From NCBI GenBank assembly GCA_004297725.1, contig SCUS01000078.1, positions 107,384 through 171,383 of the forward strand: a stretch of DNA of 64,000 bases, read 5' to 3'. The notes under the pieces were generated by a model that saw only the letters and a list, made by a program, of their open reading frames with translations, did no database searches and was not told the origin of the DNA. Below are positions 1 to 9,868 of the stretch, piece after piece. Made by a program: the position numbers and the translations under genes. The stretch is from Myxococcaceae bacterium (GTDB lineage: Bacteria > Myxococcota_A > Polyangia > Polyangiales > Ga0077539). Every line of letters starts with the position of its first letter. Within the stretch, counting starts at the first letter, position 1.

Positions 1-709
1 GCTCGGCGGCGGAGGCCTCGCCGAAGGGCAGGTGGCCCGTGAAGAGCTCGAAGAGCAGCGTCGCAAGCGAGAAGACATCGAGCGCCGGGGTCGGCGGGAA
101 GGCCAGCTCCTCGGGCAGGAGGTAGCCCGGCTGGCTGCACGCGAGCACCGTGCGGTCGGTGACGAAGCCCGCGGTCACCAGGGCGTGCAGGTAACCGCAC
201 TCCTCCAGGTGCACCTCGCCCTCCTCGTCGAGCACCACGCGCTCCGGGACCAGCGCCCGGTGCAGCACCGGCGGGCTCTGCGAGTGAAGCACCTCCAGGA
301 TGCGGGTGATCCCCTGGAGCACCTTCGATCCGAGCCTCGCGGAGCGGTCGGAGCCCGAGGCGATGATCTCCCGCAGCGAGCTCCCCGGGCGGCGGGCGGA
401 GATCACCACCGGCCCGGACTCCGCCGCGTCGAAGGCGATGATGCGGGGAATGCCCGGATGCTCGAGCATCGTGAGGCGCTCCATCTCCAGCCCGAAGACG
501 TGCGCCGCCCGCTCGGAGCGAGCGATCACCGCGCTGTGCGCCGCCCACACGGTGAACACCTCGCCGGGCTCGCGGCCTCGCGCCAGGTAGACCGCGGTAA
601 GCCGGTCGTGGCGCAGTCGTCGGTCGATCACGCAGCGCCCGAGGATCGACTCGCCCCGCTTGAGCTCCCCGGGGATCGCCGTACCTGGCTGACTCGATCG
701 CAGCGTCAA
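1..709 (-). CDS. Ser/Thr protein kinase-like protein, probable pseudokinase (3' end cut by window)
   Basis: The 236 visible residues follow the Hanks kinase fold: N-lobe from about residue 22, a hinge near 100-112, a catalytic-loop position at 150-158, and an F-helix (DVFSLATLLFELFTG). The residues a working kinase needs are missing. There is no glycine-rich loop in RRLRHDRLTAVYLA, no lysine in the VAIK position (EVFTVWAA), the HRD loop reads HRALVPERV, and the DFG position reads ECG. I infer a pseudokinase acting as a scaffold or regulator. The start is a TTG preceded by GAGG at suitable spacing; the frame is open only about 15 codons further upstream and holds no ATG or GTG there. It lies 64 bp behind the exported protein at 774-2528 on the same strand, so they may share a transcript. 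The C-terminus is outside the window. Confidence 0.8.
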   Translation of the reverse strand, partial: MTLRSSQPGTAIPGELKRGESILGRCVIDRRLRHDRLTAVYLARGREPGEVFTVWAAHSAVIARSERAAHVFGLEMERLTMLEHPGIPRIIAFDAAESGPVVISARRPGSSLREIIASGSDRSARLGSKVLQGITRILEVLHSQSPPVLHRALVPERVVLDEEGEVHLEECGYLHALVTAGFVTDRTVLACSQPGYLLPEELAFPPTPALDVFSLATLLFELFTGHLPFGEASAAE

Positions 710-773
710 GAATGCCTCGGGGTCATCCTCGCCCGATGTCCGGGGAGCGCGTCAACTTCTGGCATCGGAGACA

Positions 774-789
774 TTACCTCGGATCGTAA
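774..789. repeat. TTAC-N8-GTAA inverted repeat, copy 1
   Basis: TTACCTCGGATCGTAA. A perfect copy of a 16-bp quasi-palindrome found seven times in the first 16 kb. It overlaps the stop codon of the exported protein gene. Copy 7 at 15888 shares the same spacer except its last base. Confidence 0.6.
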
Positions 790-2528
790 GCCGGGGCCGA
801 CGTGCCCTCGACCCTCGGCGACGCGACGCCCACCCGACCGACGCCGCCGCTTCCTCCCGGGGCCCTGCGCTCGGGCCGGTCGATGCTCCCGCAGCTGCAC
901 ACGCCGCCGACGCCGCCCGGCGACCGCACCCGGTCGGCGCCGAGCGTCACCCGGGTCGCCGCCGCGAGGCGCACCGCGCCGCCCGATCCCCCGCCGCCGC
1001 CGCCCATGCCGCAGCCGTCGCCCATGCCGCAGCCGCGCTGGTTGCCGTCGAGCCCCTCGCTCCCGGCCGCGGTGATCGCCCCGTGGACCTCCGCCGCGCG
1101 CCCCGCGCGGAGCCACACGATGCCTCCGCCGTTGCCTCCTCCGCCGGGCGTCTCGCCGTCCTCGTCGCCGCCCCCTTCGCCCCCGGCGCTGCCAAGCTGC
1201 ATCTCCTCCGAGAGGTCGGCGCCGCCGTAGGCCCCGCCTCCGACGCCACCCGGGTTGGGGCAGCCCGCGGCGCACACCCCGCCGTCGGTCTCCGCCTCGC
1301 AGTCGCCCTCCGCCCCGCTCGCGCCGACGCCTCCGTAGGCCCCGCCGCCGCCCGCGCCGCAGTCCGCGCCCGCTCCTCCTCCTCCGCCGCCTCCTCCGTT
1401 GGCCGGTCGACCCGCGGACCCGACGCCCGTCGGCGACTCGCCCGCAACGCCCGACTGGCAGCGGTAGAGCCCCGCCCCGCAGGCGTGCGACGCGCCGCGA
1501 AAGCCCCGCCCGTCCATGGTGATGCGCCCCTCGATCACCGCGTCGCCCGCGACGTCGACGGCGAGGATGCCGCCGTGGCGGCCGTTCCACTCCGGGGCCG
1601 AGAGCGAGCCGGAGACGGAGACATACAGGTCCGTGTATTCCTGGACCAGCACCGCCTGCGCCCTCGCCCCGGCCGACGTGTCCGTCGTGTACCCGCGGCT
1701 CAGCGCGGCCTCGAGGGTGAGGCTCCCCGGCTCCGCGGCGACCACCCGGCGGAGCTCGTAGCGCCCCGCGTCCCCGGCCCTCGACTGCGTCTGGTGGATG
1801 AGCACCCGCGCCCCCACCGGGAAGGCGCCGACGGTCTCTCCCAGCCACAGCGTGGTCGAGCCCGCCGCGCCGCTCACCGCCGCGCGCGCCGTGTTGATCA
1901 CCGTCGCCCCGGAGATCACCGTCGCCCCGGCTCCCGCGACGCAGGTCCCTCCCGCGCACGCCACGCCGGGGGGGCAGTCGGCGTCGACGAAGCACTCGCC
2001 GCAGGTGTGCCTCACGGGGTCGCAGCGCCTCGGCCGGGAGCCCGCGTCGCCGCCGCCGACCGGGGCGCAGTCGCGGTCGTCGAGGCAGCCGTCCTGGCAG
2101 GTCTCGGTGGAGGGATCGCAGTATCGACGGAGGGGACAGGTGTCCGGGGAGGAGAGGCACCCGACGCAGCGGCCCGTCGTCACGTTGCACAGCGGGCGGC
2201 CAGGGTCGGCGCAGTCGTCGTTCTGCACGCACCGCGCGGGCGCGTCGAGCGGCGGAGCGACGGCGTCAGCGACGTCCGGGTGATCGGCCTCCGGCGCGTC
2301 GGGCCGCCCCACATCGGGCTCACCGGCGTCGGCGTCGAGCACGCTGGCGTCGGGCTCACCCCCATCGGTCGCGTCGACGTCGGGGGCGACGGGGGAATCC
2401 GCGGGGGCGGAGTCGATGGCGCCGTCGCCGCCGATCACCGCGACGCCGAAGCGCACGCACCCGTTGCACATCGCCGCCAGGAGTCCCGCGAGGGCGATGC
2501 CCCGCGCCGTGAACGACGAAACCATCAC
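774..2528 (-). CDS. Exported Cys-rich and Gly-rich surface protein, probable lipoprotein
   Basis: I do not recognise a named family. The 584-residue product starts with a hydrophobic signal (ARGIALAGLLAAMCNGC) with cysteines at its end, so it may be a lipoprotein although the lipobox is not classical. An Asp/Ala/Pro-rich linker follows (about 33-95). Next come about 100 residues with regularly spaced cysteines of the kind seen in myxobacterial Cys-rich modules (for example CVQNDDCADPGRPLCN and CLDDRDCAP). A beta-rich middle (about 205-370) leads into a long glycine-rich C-terminal part with runs such as GGGGGGGGAGADCG. This suggests an extracellular, disulfide-stabilised surface or matrix protein. 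The first transmembrane-like segment and the ATG just before it define the start. It is divergent from the OmpA gene at 2703 and upstream of the pseudokinase gene. Its stop codon lies inside a TTAC-N8-GTAA inverted repeat. Confidence 0.75.
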   Translation of the reverse strand: MMVSSFTARGIALAGLLAAMCNGCVRFGVAVIGGDGAIDSAPADSPVAPDVDATDGGEPDASVLDADAGEPDVGRPDAPEADHPDVADAVAPPLDAPARCVQNDDCADPGRPLCNVTTGRCVGCLSSPDTCPLRRYCDPSTETCQDGCLDDRDCAPVGGGDAGSRPRRCDPVRHTCGECFVDADCPPGVACAGGTCVAGAGATVISGATVINTARAAVSGAAGSTTLWLGETVGAFPVGARVLIHQTQSRAGDAGRYELRRVVAAEPGSLTLEAALSRGYTTDTSAGARAQAVLVQEYTDLYVSVSGSLSAPEWNGRHGGILAVDVAGDAVIEGRITMDGRGFRGASHACGAGLYRCQSGVAGESPTGVGSAGRPANGGGGGGGGAGADCGAGGGGAYGGVGASGAEGDCEAETDGGVCAAGCPNPGGVGGGAYGGADLSEEMQLGSAGGEGGGDEDGETPGGGGNGGGIVWLRAGRAAEVHGAITAAGSEGLDGNQRGCGMGDGCGMGGGGGGSGGAVRLAAATRVTLGADRVRSPGGVGGVCSCGSIDRPERRAPGGSGGVGRVGVASPRVEGTSAPAYDPR

Positions 2529-2702
2529 AGAGGTTCTCTCCGTCTCTGAAGCCGTAAGACCCGCTGATCCAAGCGTGCGGAATCCTACTGCAACTGATCT
2601 CGCGGCGTAGCGAATGTTGGTGCGGGCGACGCGCTTGGTGGATCATCCCCGGCACTGACGCCGGAGCCCCTTGTGAGCGCCCGACGAGGAGGAAGGTCCG
2701 TC

Positions 2703-4154
2703 ATGCCGAGGCACGCCCCCGTGGCCAACATCGCGCGCTGGGTGGTGGCGATCACCCTGGTGGCGCAGCCCGCGCGGGCCCAGGTGCGCGACCGCTTCGC
2801 CGCGCGCTTCGAGCTCGGGGCGGGTTCGATGCTCTCGACCGTCCAGCGCAACGACGACGCGAGGGACTTCGGCGTGGGGCTGCACGGCGGGCTTCGCCTC
2901 GCGTGGTCGCTCACCGACGCCCTCGCGGTGCAGGCCTCGCTCTCCAACTGGGTCTTCCCCTCCCGGGGCGGCGGGGAGGCCGGCTGGGTCTTCGCTCCGA
3001 TGCTGGGCGTGCGCTTCGAGCCCTCGCTGGGCTCCGTCGGCCAGGCCTTCCTCGACGGCAACCTCGGCCTCGGGATGACCGGCGACGAGCGCGCCCTCCA
3101 GGTCGACGTCGGGGTGGGCTTCGAGTTCGTGGTGTCGCCCTCGCTCTCCGTCGGCCCGGTGCTGCGCTACGGCCAGACGGTGCAGCCCGACACGCGAGGC
3201 GACGGCCAGCCCGAGCCCTACCCCGACGACGCCCGGTACCTGCTCGGAGGGCTCTCGATCTCGCTCCGCACCGCCGTCGAGCCCGAGGTCCAGGAGATCG
3301 AAGCGCCGAGGCTTCCGGCGCAGCCTCCGTCGCCTCCGGTGCTGGCGCGTGACACCGACGGCGACGGCGTCCCGGACTCCGAGGACCTCTGCCCGACGGT
3401 CGCCCCGGGCGAGCGCCCCGACGGGTATCGCCGCGGCTGCCCCGTGCGCGACCGCGACCAGGACGGCGTCTCCGACGACCGGGACATCTGCGTCGACGTG
3501 GTGCAGGGCCCCGAGGCCGACCCGATGCGCCCGGGCTGCCCCGCGCCCGACTCCGACCGCGACGGCGTCGCCGACCACGCCGACGCCTGCCCCGAGGTCG
3601 CGCCGGGCGCCATCGCCGACCCGACGCGGCCCGGCTGCCCCGATGGAGACCGCGACGGCGACGGGTACACGGACTCCCGAGACCGCTGCCCCGCGCAGGC
3701 CGAGACCTTCAACAACCTCACCGACGAGGACGGCTGCCCGGAGGTCCAGGCCCCGACGGTGGAGATCCGCTCGGGGATGATCGAGCTCCAGGGCAACCCG
3801 GTGAACTTCGTCCCCGCGAGCGACCGGATCATCGGTCGGCGCAGCTTCGAGATCCTCGACGCGCTGGTGTCGGTGCTGCGCGCCCACACGGAGATCACCC
3901 GGGTGGACATCCACGGCCACACCGACGACCGCGGCGACCGGGCCACCAACCTGGAGCTCTCCGCGCGCCGGGCCCGCGCCGTGCGAGCGTACCTGGTCGG
4001 CCACGGGATCGCCCCGGAGCGCGTCGAGGCCCACGGCTTCGGGCCCGACCGACCCATCGCGGACAACGCCCGCTCGGAGGGGCGCGCCACCAACCGTCGC
4101 GTGGAGGTGCATATCGTCACCGTGCTCCCGGGCGCCGCGACGCCACCCCGCTGA
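2703..4154 (+). CDS. OmpA-family outer-membrane protein with thrombospondin type-3 repeats
   Basis: This protein links the outer membrane to peptidoglycan. Residues 1-27 are a signal peptide ending ARAQ. About 28-205 look like a small outer-membrane beta-barrel (alternating hydrophobic strands, Gly and aromatic rich). About 215-347 carry Asp-rich calcium-binding TSP3 repeats (DTDGDGVPDSEDLCP, DRDQDGVSDDRDIC and others). About 350-480 form an OmpA C-terminal domain with the motif GHTDDRG followed by NLELSARRARAVRAYL, keeping both the Asp and the Arg used to bind diaminopimelate. I chose the ATG at 2703 because GAGGAAGG sits 6 nt upstream and the signal peptide starts there; a GTG 30 nt earlier is in frame but has no such site. 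It is divergent from the exported protein gene at 2528. Confidence 0.9.
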   Translation: MPRHAPVANIARWVVAITLVAQPARAQVRDRFAARFELGAGSMLSTVQRNDDARDFGVGLHGGLRLAWSLTDALAVQASLSNWVFPSRGGGEAGWVFAPMLGVRFEPSLGSVGQAFLDGNLGLGMTGDERALQVDVGVGFEFVVSPSLSVGPVLRYGQTVQPDTRGDGQPEPYPDDARYLLGGLSISLRTAVEPEVQEIEAPRLPAQPPSPPVLARDTDGDGVPDSEDLCPTVAPGERPDGYRRGCPVRDRDQDGVSDDRDICVDVVQGPEADPMRPGCPAPDSDRDGVADHADACPEVAPGAIADPTRPGCPDGDRDGDGYTDSRDRCPAQAETFNNLTDEDGCPEVQAPTVEIRSGMIELQGNPVNFVPASDRIIGRRSFEILDALVSVLRAHTEITRVDIHGHTDDRGDRATNLELSARRARAVRAYLVGHGIAPERVEAHGFGPDRPIADNARSEGRATNRRVEVHIVTVLPGAATPPR

Positions 4155-4225
4155 CCTCGCACGTCCCGTGCACTTCTTCCGTCGCGCAGGAACCTTCGTC
4201 GCTCCGTCGCGTCTGAGCCCCATCG

Positions 4226-6003
4226 ATGTTTCATACGGCCCGTCCCCCAAGCGCCCACGCCTTTCGCGCCGCGTTCTCGCGCTGGCGGGGCGCCGTGCAC
4301 CGGGCCCACCTCCTCGCCTGGGGCGTGCGCGGGGCGTGCCTCGGGGCGCTGCTCGCGGCCGCCGGTGCCACGGCCGCGTGGGCGAGCGGACACCCCGGGG
4401 CGGCGCTCGGCGCGGTCGCGGCGGTCCCTCTCGGCGCGATGGCGGGCGCCGGTCTCGCTCGCAGGCGGCGCTGGGACGACACCGCGGTCGCCCTCTACCT
4501 CGACGCCCGGGGGGGCAGCGCGGAGGTGATCACCACGGCGCTCCAGGCGACCGGGGGTTTGCCGGGTGAGGCCGGCGAGCACCTGCGGAGGGAGGCGCTC
4601 CTCGCGCTGCGGGCGCTCGACGGGCGCTCGCTGCCCCGGCTGCGGGCGCGGTGGCCCATCGCCGCGGCGGGGCTCTGCGCGGTCGCGCTGGCGATGTCGT
4701 TCGTGCCGCGAACGATCCCCGCGGCGCCGAGGGCGACGGCGGCCGACCCGGAGGGGGAGCGGGTGCAGATCGACGCCCCCGAGGGCTGGTCGGCGGTGGA
4801 GCAGCTCTCGCGACTCAGCACCCCCGACGCGCAGCGCGCCCAGCGGCTGCAGGCGCTCTCCGCCGAGGCCCGGCGGCTGCGAGAGCAGCTGATGACGGGG
4901 ACGGGCCAGCGCGAGGCGATGACCGCGGCGGAGCGGCTGAGGGCGGCGGTGGCGGCGGAGCGTTCGAGGCCGTGGGAGGGCGCGGCGGAGCGGGGGGTGC
5001 AGCGGGCCGCCGGGGCGCTGGCCAGGATGGGCTTCGAGGGGGCCGCGCAGGCGCTGGCCGCGAGGGACCTTGAGGGGCTCGACCGGGCGATGGAGCGCCT
5101 CGCCAACGCCCGCGAGGAGGCCGACCGACAGAGGGCCCGGGAGGCGCTCCGGGCGGCGGCGGAGGCGGCCGCGGGCGCCGGGGCCGAGGAGCTGGCGGCA
5201 GAGCTGCGGGCGGAGGAGCAGCTGCTGCGGCGGAGGGCCGACCGCAACCGGCTGCTGAGGGCGCTGGCCGAGCAGATCGGCGGGAGCGAGGACGTGCGCC
5301 GGGCGGCCGAGCACCTGGAGCGACTGCCCTCGGACGAGAGCGCGCGGGACCTGGCCGAGGCCATGGAGCGGGCCCTCGCGTCGCTGACGCCCGAGGAGCG
5401 CGATCGGCTGGCGGCGAGGATGCGCCAGGCGATGGGCCGCGCGGCGCAGGCCTCGAGGGCGGGCGAGATGGACGGCGAGTCCGGGGCCGGGGCGCAGGGG
5501 TCGATGAGCGCGGAGGAGATCGCCCGGCGGCTGAGGGAGTTCGCGCAGTCGGAGGGCGAGGGCGACGCGTCGGGCGAGGCGCAGTCGGGGAGCCCCGGGG
5601 GCGGAGTGCCGATCCCGATGGGGGGCGGCGCAGCGCGGTCGATGCAGCGGAGCCTCGACCGGGCGAGCGAGGGGATGGACCGGGCGGTGGCGCAGCTCCG
5701 CGCTCCGGGCGGGCGCGACGAGGGAGAGGGCGGCGCCGGGCGCGGCGGTGGCGCGGGCGAGCACGGCGGATCGACGGCCGCGGTGGACACGGCCCACGGG
5801 CTGCGAGCCCGAGCGAGAGGCGCGGTGCGAGGATCGGGCATGGCGGGCGGCGCGGTGCAGCGGGTGGCCGGGAGCGCAGGGGGCGTCGCGCGGACGCTGC
5901 GCACCGGGGCGCTCCAGGGGGCCGCGGCGGAGGAGCTCCGAGGGGTCGACCGGTCGGACATCCCCGCGGAGTACCGGGATCAGGTCAGGACCTACTTCCA
6001 GCC

Positions 6004-6007
<4 letters not shown>
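4226..6007 (+). CDS. Membrane-anchored coiled-coil protein, DUF4175-like (first gene of the MoxR/VWA operon)
   Basis: Function unknown. The 593-residue product has two hydrophobic helices near residues 25-75 and a third near 140-160. After that comes a very long Ala/Glu/Arg-rich helical region (about 185-430) expected to form coiled coils. The C-terminal third is Gly-rich and probably disordered, and the tail contains DIPAEYRDQVRTYF, a phrase typical of the last residues in DUF4175-like proteins next to MoxR genes. It opens the operon and its stop overlaps the moxR start (ATGA), so the two are probably translationally coupled. The topology suggests a large non-cytoplasmic helical domain. It holds a CGTTCG-N5-CGAACG inverted repeat at 4698. 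Assignment to DUF4175 is from the shape and context and is moderately certain. Confidence 0.75.
4698..4714. repeat. CGTTCG-N5-CGAACG inverted repeat, copy 1
   Basis: CGTTCGTGCCGCGAACG. Perfect 6-bp arms around a 5-nt centre inside the coding sequence of the first operon gene. Related copies occur at 7811, 12540 and 14345. Confidence 0.55.
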
Positions 6008-7079
<1,072 letters not shown>

Positions 7080-7083
<4 letters not shown>

Positions 7084-9227
7084 GTCGCCGGGCGGCCGCG
7101 GCCTCGCTGGGGTGCGTGCTCGCGCTCTCCCGCGCCGCGTCCGCCGGGGTCACCCTGGAGGTGCGCCCGCTCTTCGGTGAGACCTGCCTCCCGTCGACGG
7201 GAAGCGGAGAGCTGCGGGTGCGCGTGGAGAACACCGGGTCGCGCCCCCTGCGCGCCATGCTCGTGGTCGACGCGACGGCCCCGCGGGCCGACCGACCTCG
7301 CACCCGCCACGCCTGGACCGTGCGGGTGGGAGCCCGCGCGGAGGCGACGCTCTCGGTGGACACCCCGAGGCCGCTCGCGGGCGGGGCGATGACCTTCCGG
7401 GTGCTGGGCGAGGACGGGCGCACCCTCGCCACGACCGCGCTGGCGCTGCCCGGGGGCGAAGGGTCGATGATCCTCGACGCGACGCCGGGGCACCGCTTCG
7501 CCAACGCCCAGCGCGCCGGGGCGGGGGGGCTGCTCTCCGGCGACGTCGGGGCCGACGGGGACTACGGCCGCGGCGGTCGCTTCCGTCCGCTCGGCGGAGC
7601 CTCGGAGCCCGCGGCCCTGCCCTACGCAGGGGTGACCTGCGCGGTCGAGCGACCGGCGGCGAGCGGGTCCCCGAGGCTGCCGAGGCTGGTGGCGGGCTAC
7701 CGGGCGGTGGCCCTGGTGCTCGTCGACAGCGGCTCGCTCAACGGCCTCGCGCCGAACGAGCGGCAGAGCCTCGCGGGCTACGTCGCCGAAGGGGGATCGC
7801 TCGCGGTGATCGTACGGTCGCCGAACGACCTCCGACACCCGGTGCTGGGCGCGCTGGTGGGCGAAGGGGTCTCCGCCCTCCCGATGCCCGCGTGGTCCAG
7901 GGAGCCCGAGGTGATCGACCCCTGGAGGGTGCCGCGCGTGCCTCCGCAGGCCGCCACGCTGGCGGGGTCGCGCACCTGGGGCGGAGGCCACCTCGACCCT
8001 CGATGGCTCGCCGCCGTCGACCGCGGCGTCCCCGCCGGTACCCTGGGCGCCACGGCCCGCTACGGCGACGGCATGGTCCACCTGCTCTCCTGGGACCCTT
8101 CGCAGACGGCCTCGCTGGAGGACCCCTGGTCCGCCCGCACGGTGCTCCAGCTCGCGGCGCACGCCGACCACCGCCGCGTGCCGCGCCTCTTCGCCCCGGA
8201 GCCGGAGACCCTGCCCATACCTGACCCGGTAAGATCCTTCCTCACGCCCTCGGTTCGCCCGGGCCTCGGTCTGCTCCGTGCGGGCGGCATCGTCGCCGCC
8301 TTCGCCTCGGCGCTGCTCCTCGCGGCCTGGATGACCCGCCTCCTCCGCGCCCGCTCGCTGCTCGCCCCGCTCTCCGCCGCGCTCACCCTCGCCGCCTGGG
8401 CGCTGCTCGCTCGGCAGGGCGGCGGCCACCGCGCGGCCCTGACCCAGTCCCGCACGCTCTCCGTGCTCGACGCCCCGTGGGGCTTCTCCATCGCGTCGGC
8501 GCGGCGCTTCCACATGGTCTACAGCGGCCACCGTCGGAGCCTCGCCATCCGCCTGGGCGGCCCCGAGCGCGTGGTGGCGGTCGATCCCACCGCGGGCCGC
8601 GGGCCCATCACCCGCCTCGTCGAAGCGGACACGACCTACCTCCTGGGCCTCGGGGTGCTCCCCTGGACGCCCACCTTCGTCCGAGAAGACGGCCCGGAAG
8701 CGCTGCGCGGCGCGGTCACCCTGCACCGTGACCCGACCGGCGTGCTCTCGGTGCGAAACGGCCTGCCGTGGACGCTGCGCGAGGTGGTGCTCCTCGACCG
8801 CGGGAGCTCCTCGGGCTGGTCCTTCGAGGCGATCGCGCCGGGGCGCACCCGCTCGGTGCGCGAGGGTAGGGCGCTGCCCCTGGCGATCGTGGCGTGGTTC
8901 GTGGTGCCGCAGCTCCCCGCGCTGCCCGGGTGGGGGAGCCCCGAGGCCGCCGCGCTGGCCCGTCGCCCTCCGTCGATCACGGCCGATGCGCCCTACGACG
9001 TGGCCGCGCCGCTGGGGCGATGGTTCGGTCACCGTCGCGACGACAACCCCTGGGACGCCGTGCTCTCCAGCGCCGCCGTGCCCGGGAGGGCCGAGCCGTG
9101 GGTACTCCGAGAGGGCGTCGGCCTCGTCGCCCGCATCGACCGCCCCGCCGCAGCGACCCGCGCCGGGCTCCGCCTGGCCTCGGAGAGCACGTGGCTGCGC
9201 CTCCATCCTCCGGAGCCGACGCCATGA
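7080..9227 (+). CDS. Membrane protein of the MoxR/VWA operon, glutamine-amidotransferase-like fold suspected
   Basis: Unrecognised by name. The 715-residue product begins at a TTG that overlaps the moxR stop (TTGA), which gives a signal peptide ending SRAASAG; the open frame extends far upstream through moxR but without sense. About 25-380 look extracytoplasmic, with a beta-sandwich-like N-terminal section (VRVENTGSRPLRA) and a Rossmann-like stretch (ALVLVDSGSLNGL, LAGYVAEGGSLAVIV) reminiscent of the class I glutamine-amidotransferase-like domains found in VWA/MoxR operon membrane proteins. Two transmembrane helices lie near 395-450, followed by a soluble C-terminal part. It is coupled by 4-nt overlaps to moxR and to the ABC ATPase gene. 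Likely part of the same envelope complex as the VWA proteins; the function is inferred only from context. Confidence 0.75.
7811..7827. repeat. CGTTCG-N5-CGAACG-type inverted repeat, copy 2 (variant)
   Basis: CGTACGGTCGCCGAACG. The left arm carries one change from the perfect form. It is inside the coding region of the gene at 7080-9227. Confidence 0.4.
8217..8232. repeat. TTAC-N8-GTAA inverted repeat, copy 3 (one mismatch)
   Basis: ATACCTGACCCGGTAA. The first base differs; the inner TACC/GGTA arms are intact. Inside the gene at 7080-9227. Confidence 0.4.
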
Positions 9228-9868
9228 AGCTGCGGCTCGACAGGGTCTCGCACCGCTTCGCGCCGGGCGCCCCGTGGTGCCTGCGGTCGGTCTCGCTCAC
9301 CGTCCACCCCGGCGAGGTGGTGGGCCTCTCGGGCCCTTCGGGCTCGGGCAAATCCGTGCTGCTCCGGGTGGCCAGCACCCTGCTGCGACCCACCGAGGGG
9401 AGCGTCACCCTCGACGGCCTCGACCCCGCCGCCGCGAGGGCGAGCGCCGCCATCGGCTACGTCTCCCCCTCTCACCGCTGCCCCGACGACGTGACCGTCC
9501 GCGCCTACCTCACCGCGATGGCCGCGCTCCACCGCCGCGGCGACGGGGACGTCGACGGCGCCCTGGAGCTCACCGACCTCGTCGACCGCGCCGACGCGCC
9601 CGGCGGCGAGCTCAGCCTCGGCGAGCGGCGACGCCTCGAGCTCTCCCGAGCGCTGCTCCACGACCCCTCGCTGCTGCTGCTCGACGACCCGTCGCCGGGC
9701 CTCGACGCCGCCGCTCGCGACGACCTCTCGGACTTCATCGTCACCCTCGCCTCGCTGGGCAAGGCGGTGCTGCTGGCCTCCTCGCTCCCCGACGAGCTCC
9801 GCCCCCTCTGCGCCCGGGTGCTCACGCTCGACGCCGATCACCGCCTCGTCGCCCCGGAGGACCCGTGA
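9224..9868 (+). CDS. ABC transporter ATP-binding protein with altered catalytic motifs
   Basis: This is a 214-residue ABC ATPase. It has a clear Walker A near residues 35-46 (SGPSGSGKSVLL), a signature helix (LSLGERRRLELSRALL, replacing LSGGQ) and a Walker B near 149-160. Several functional residues are changed: the Q-loop glutamine is absent (GYVSPSHRC), the catalytic glutamate after Walker B is aspartate (LLLLDDPSPGLD), and the H-loop histidine is missing (LLASSLPDEL). It may hydrolyse ATP slowly or act as a switch. The ATG overlaps the previous stop by 4 nt; the next gene, a polytopic permease, starts inside its stop codon. The pair resembles the ABC-2/Gld-type ABC modules found beside MoxR genes. 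Confidence 0.88.
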   Translation: MKLRLDRVSHRFAPGAPWCLRSVSLTVHPGEVVGLSGPSGSGKSVLLRVASTLLRPTEGSVTLDGLDPAAARASAAIGYVSPSHRCPDDVTVRAYLTAMAALHRRGDGDVDGALELTDLVDRADAPGGELSLGERRRLELSRALLHDPSLLLLDDPSPGLDAAARDDLSDFIVTLASLGKAVLLASSLPDELRPLCARVLTLDADHRLVAPEDP

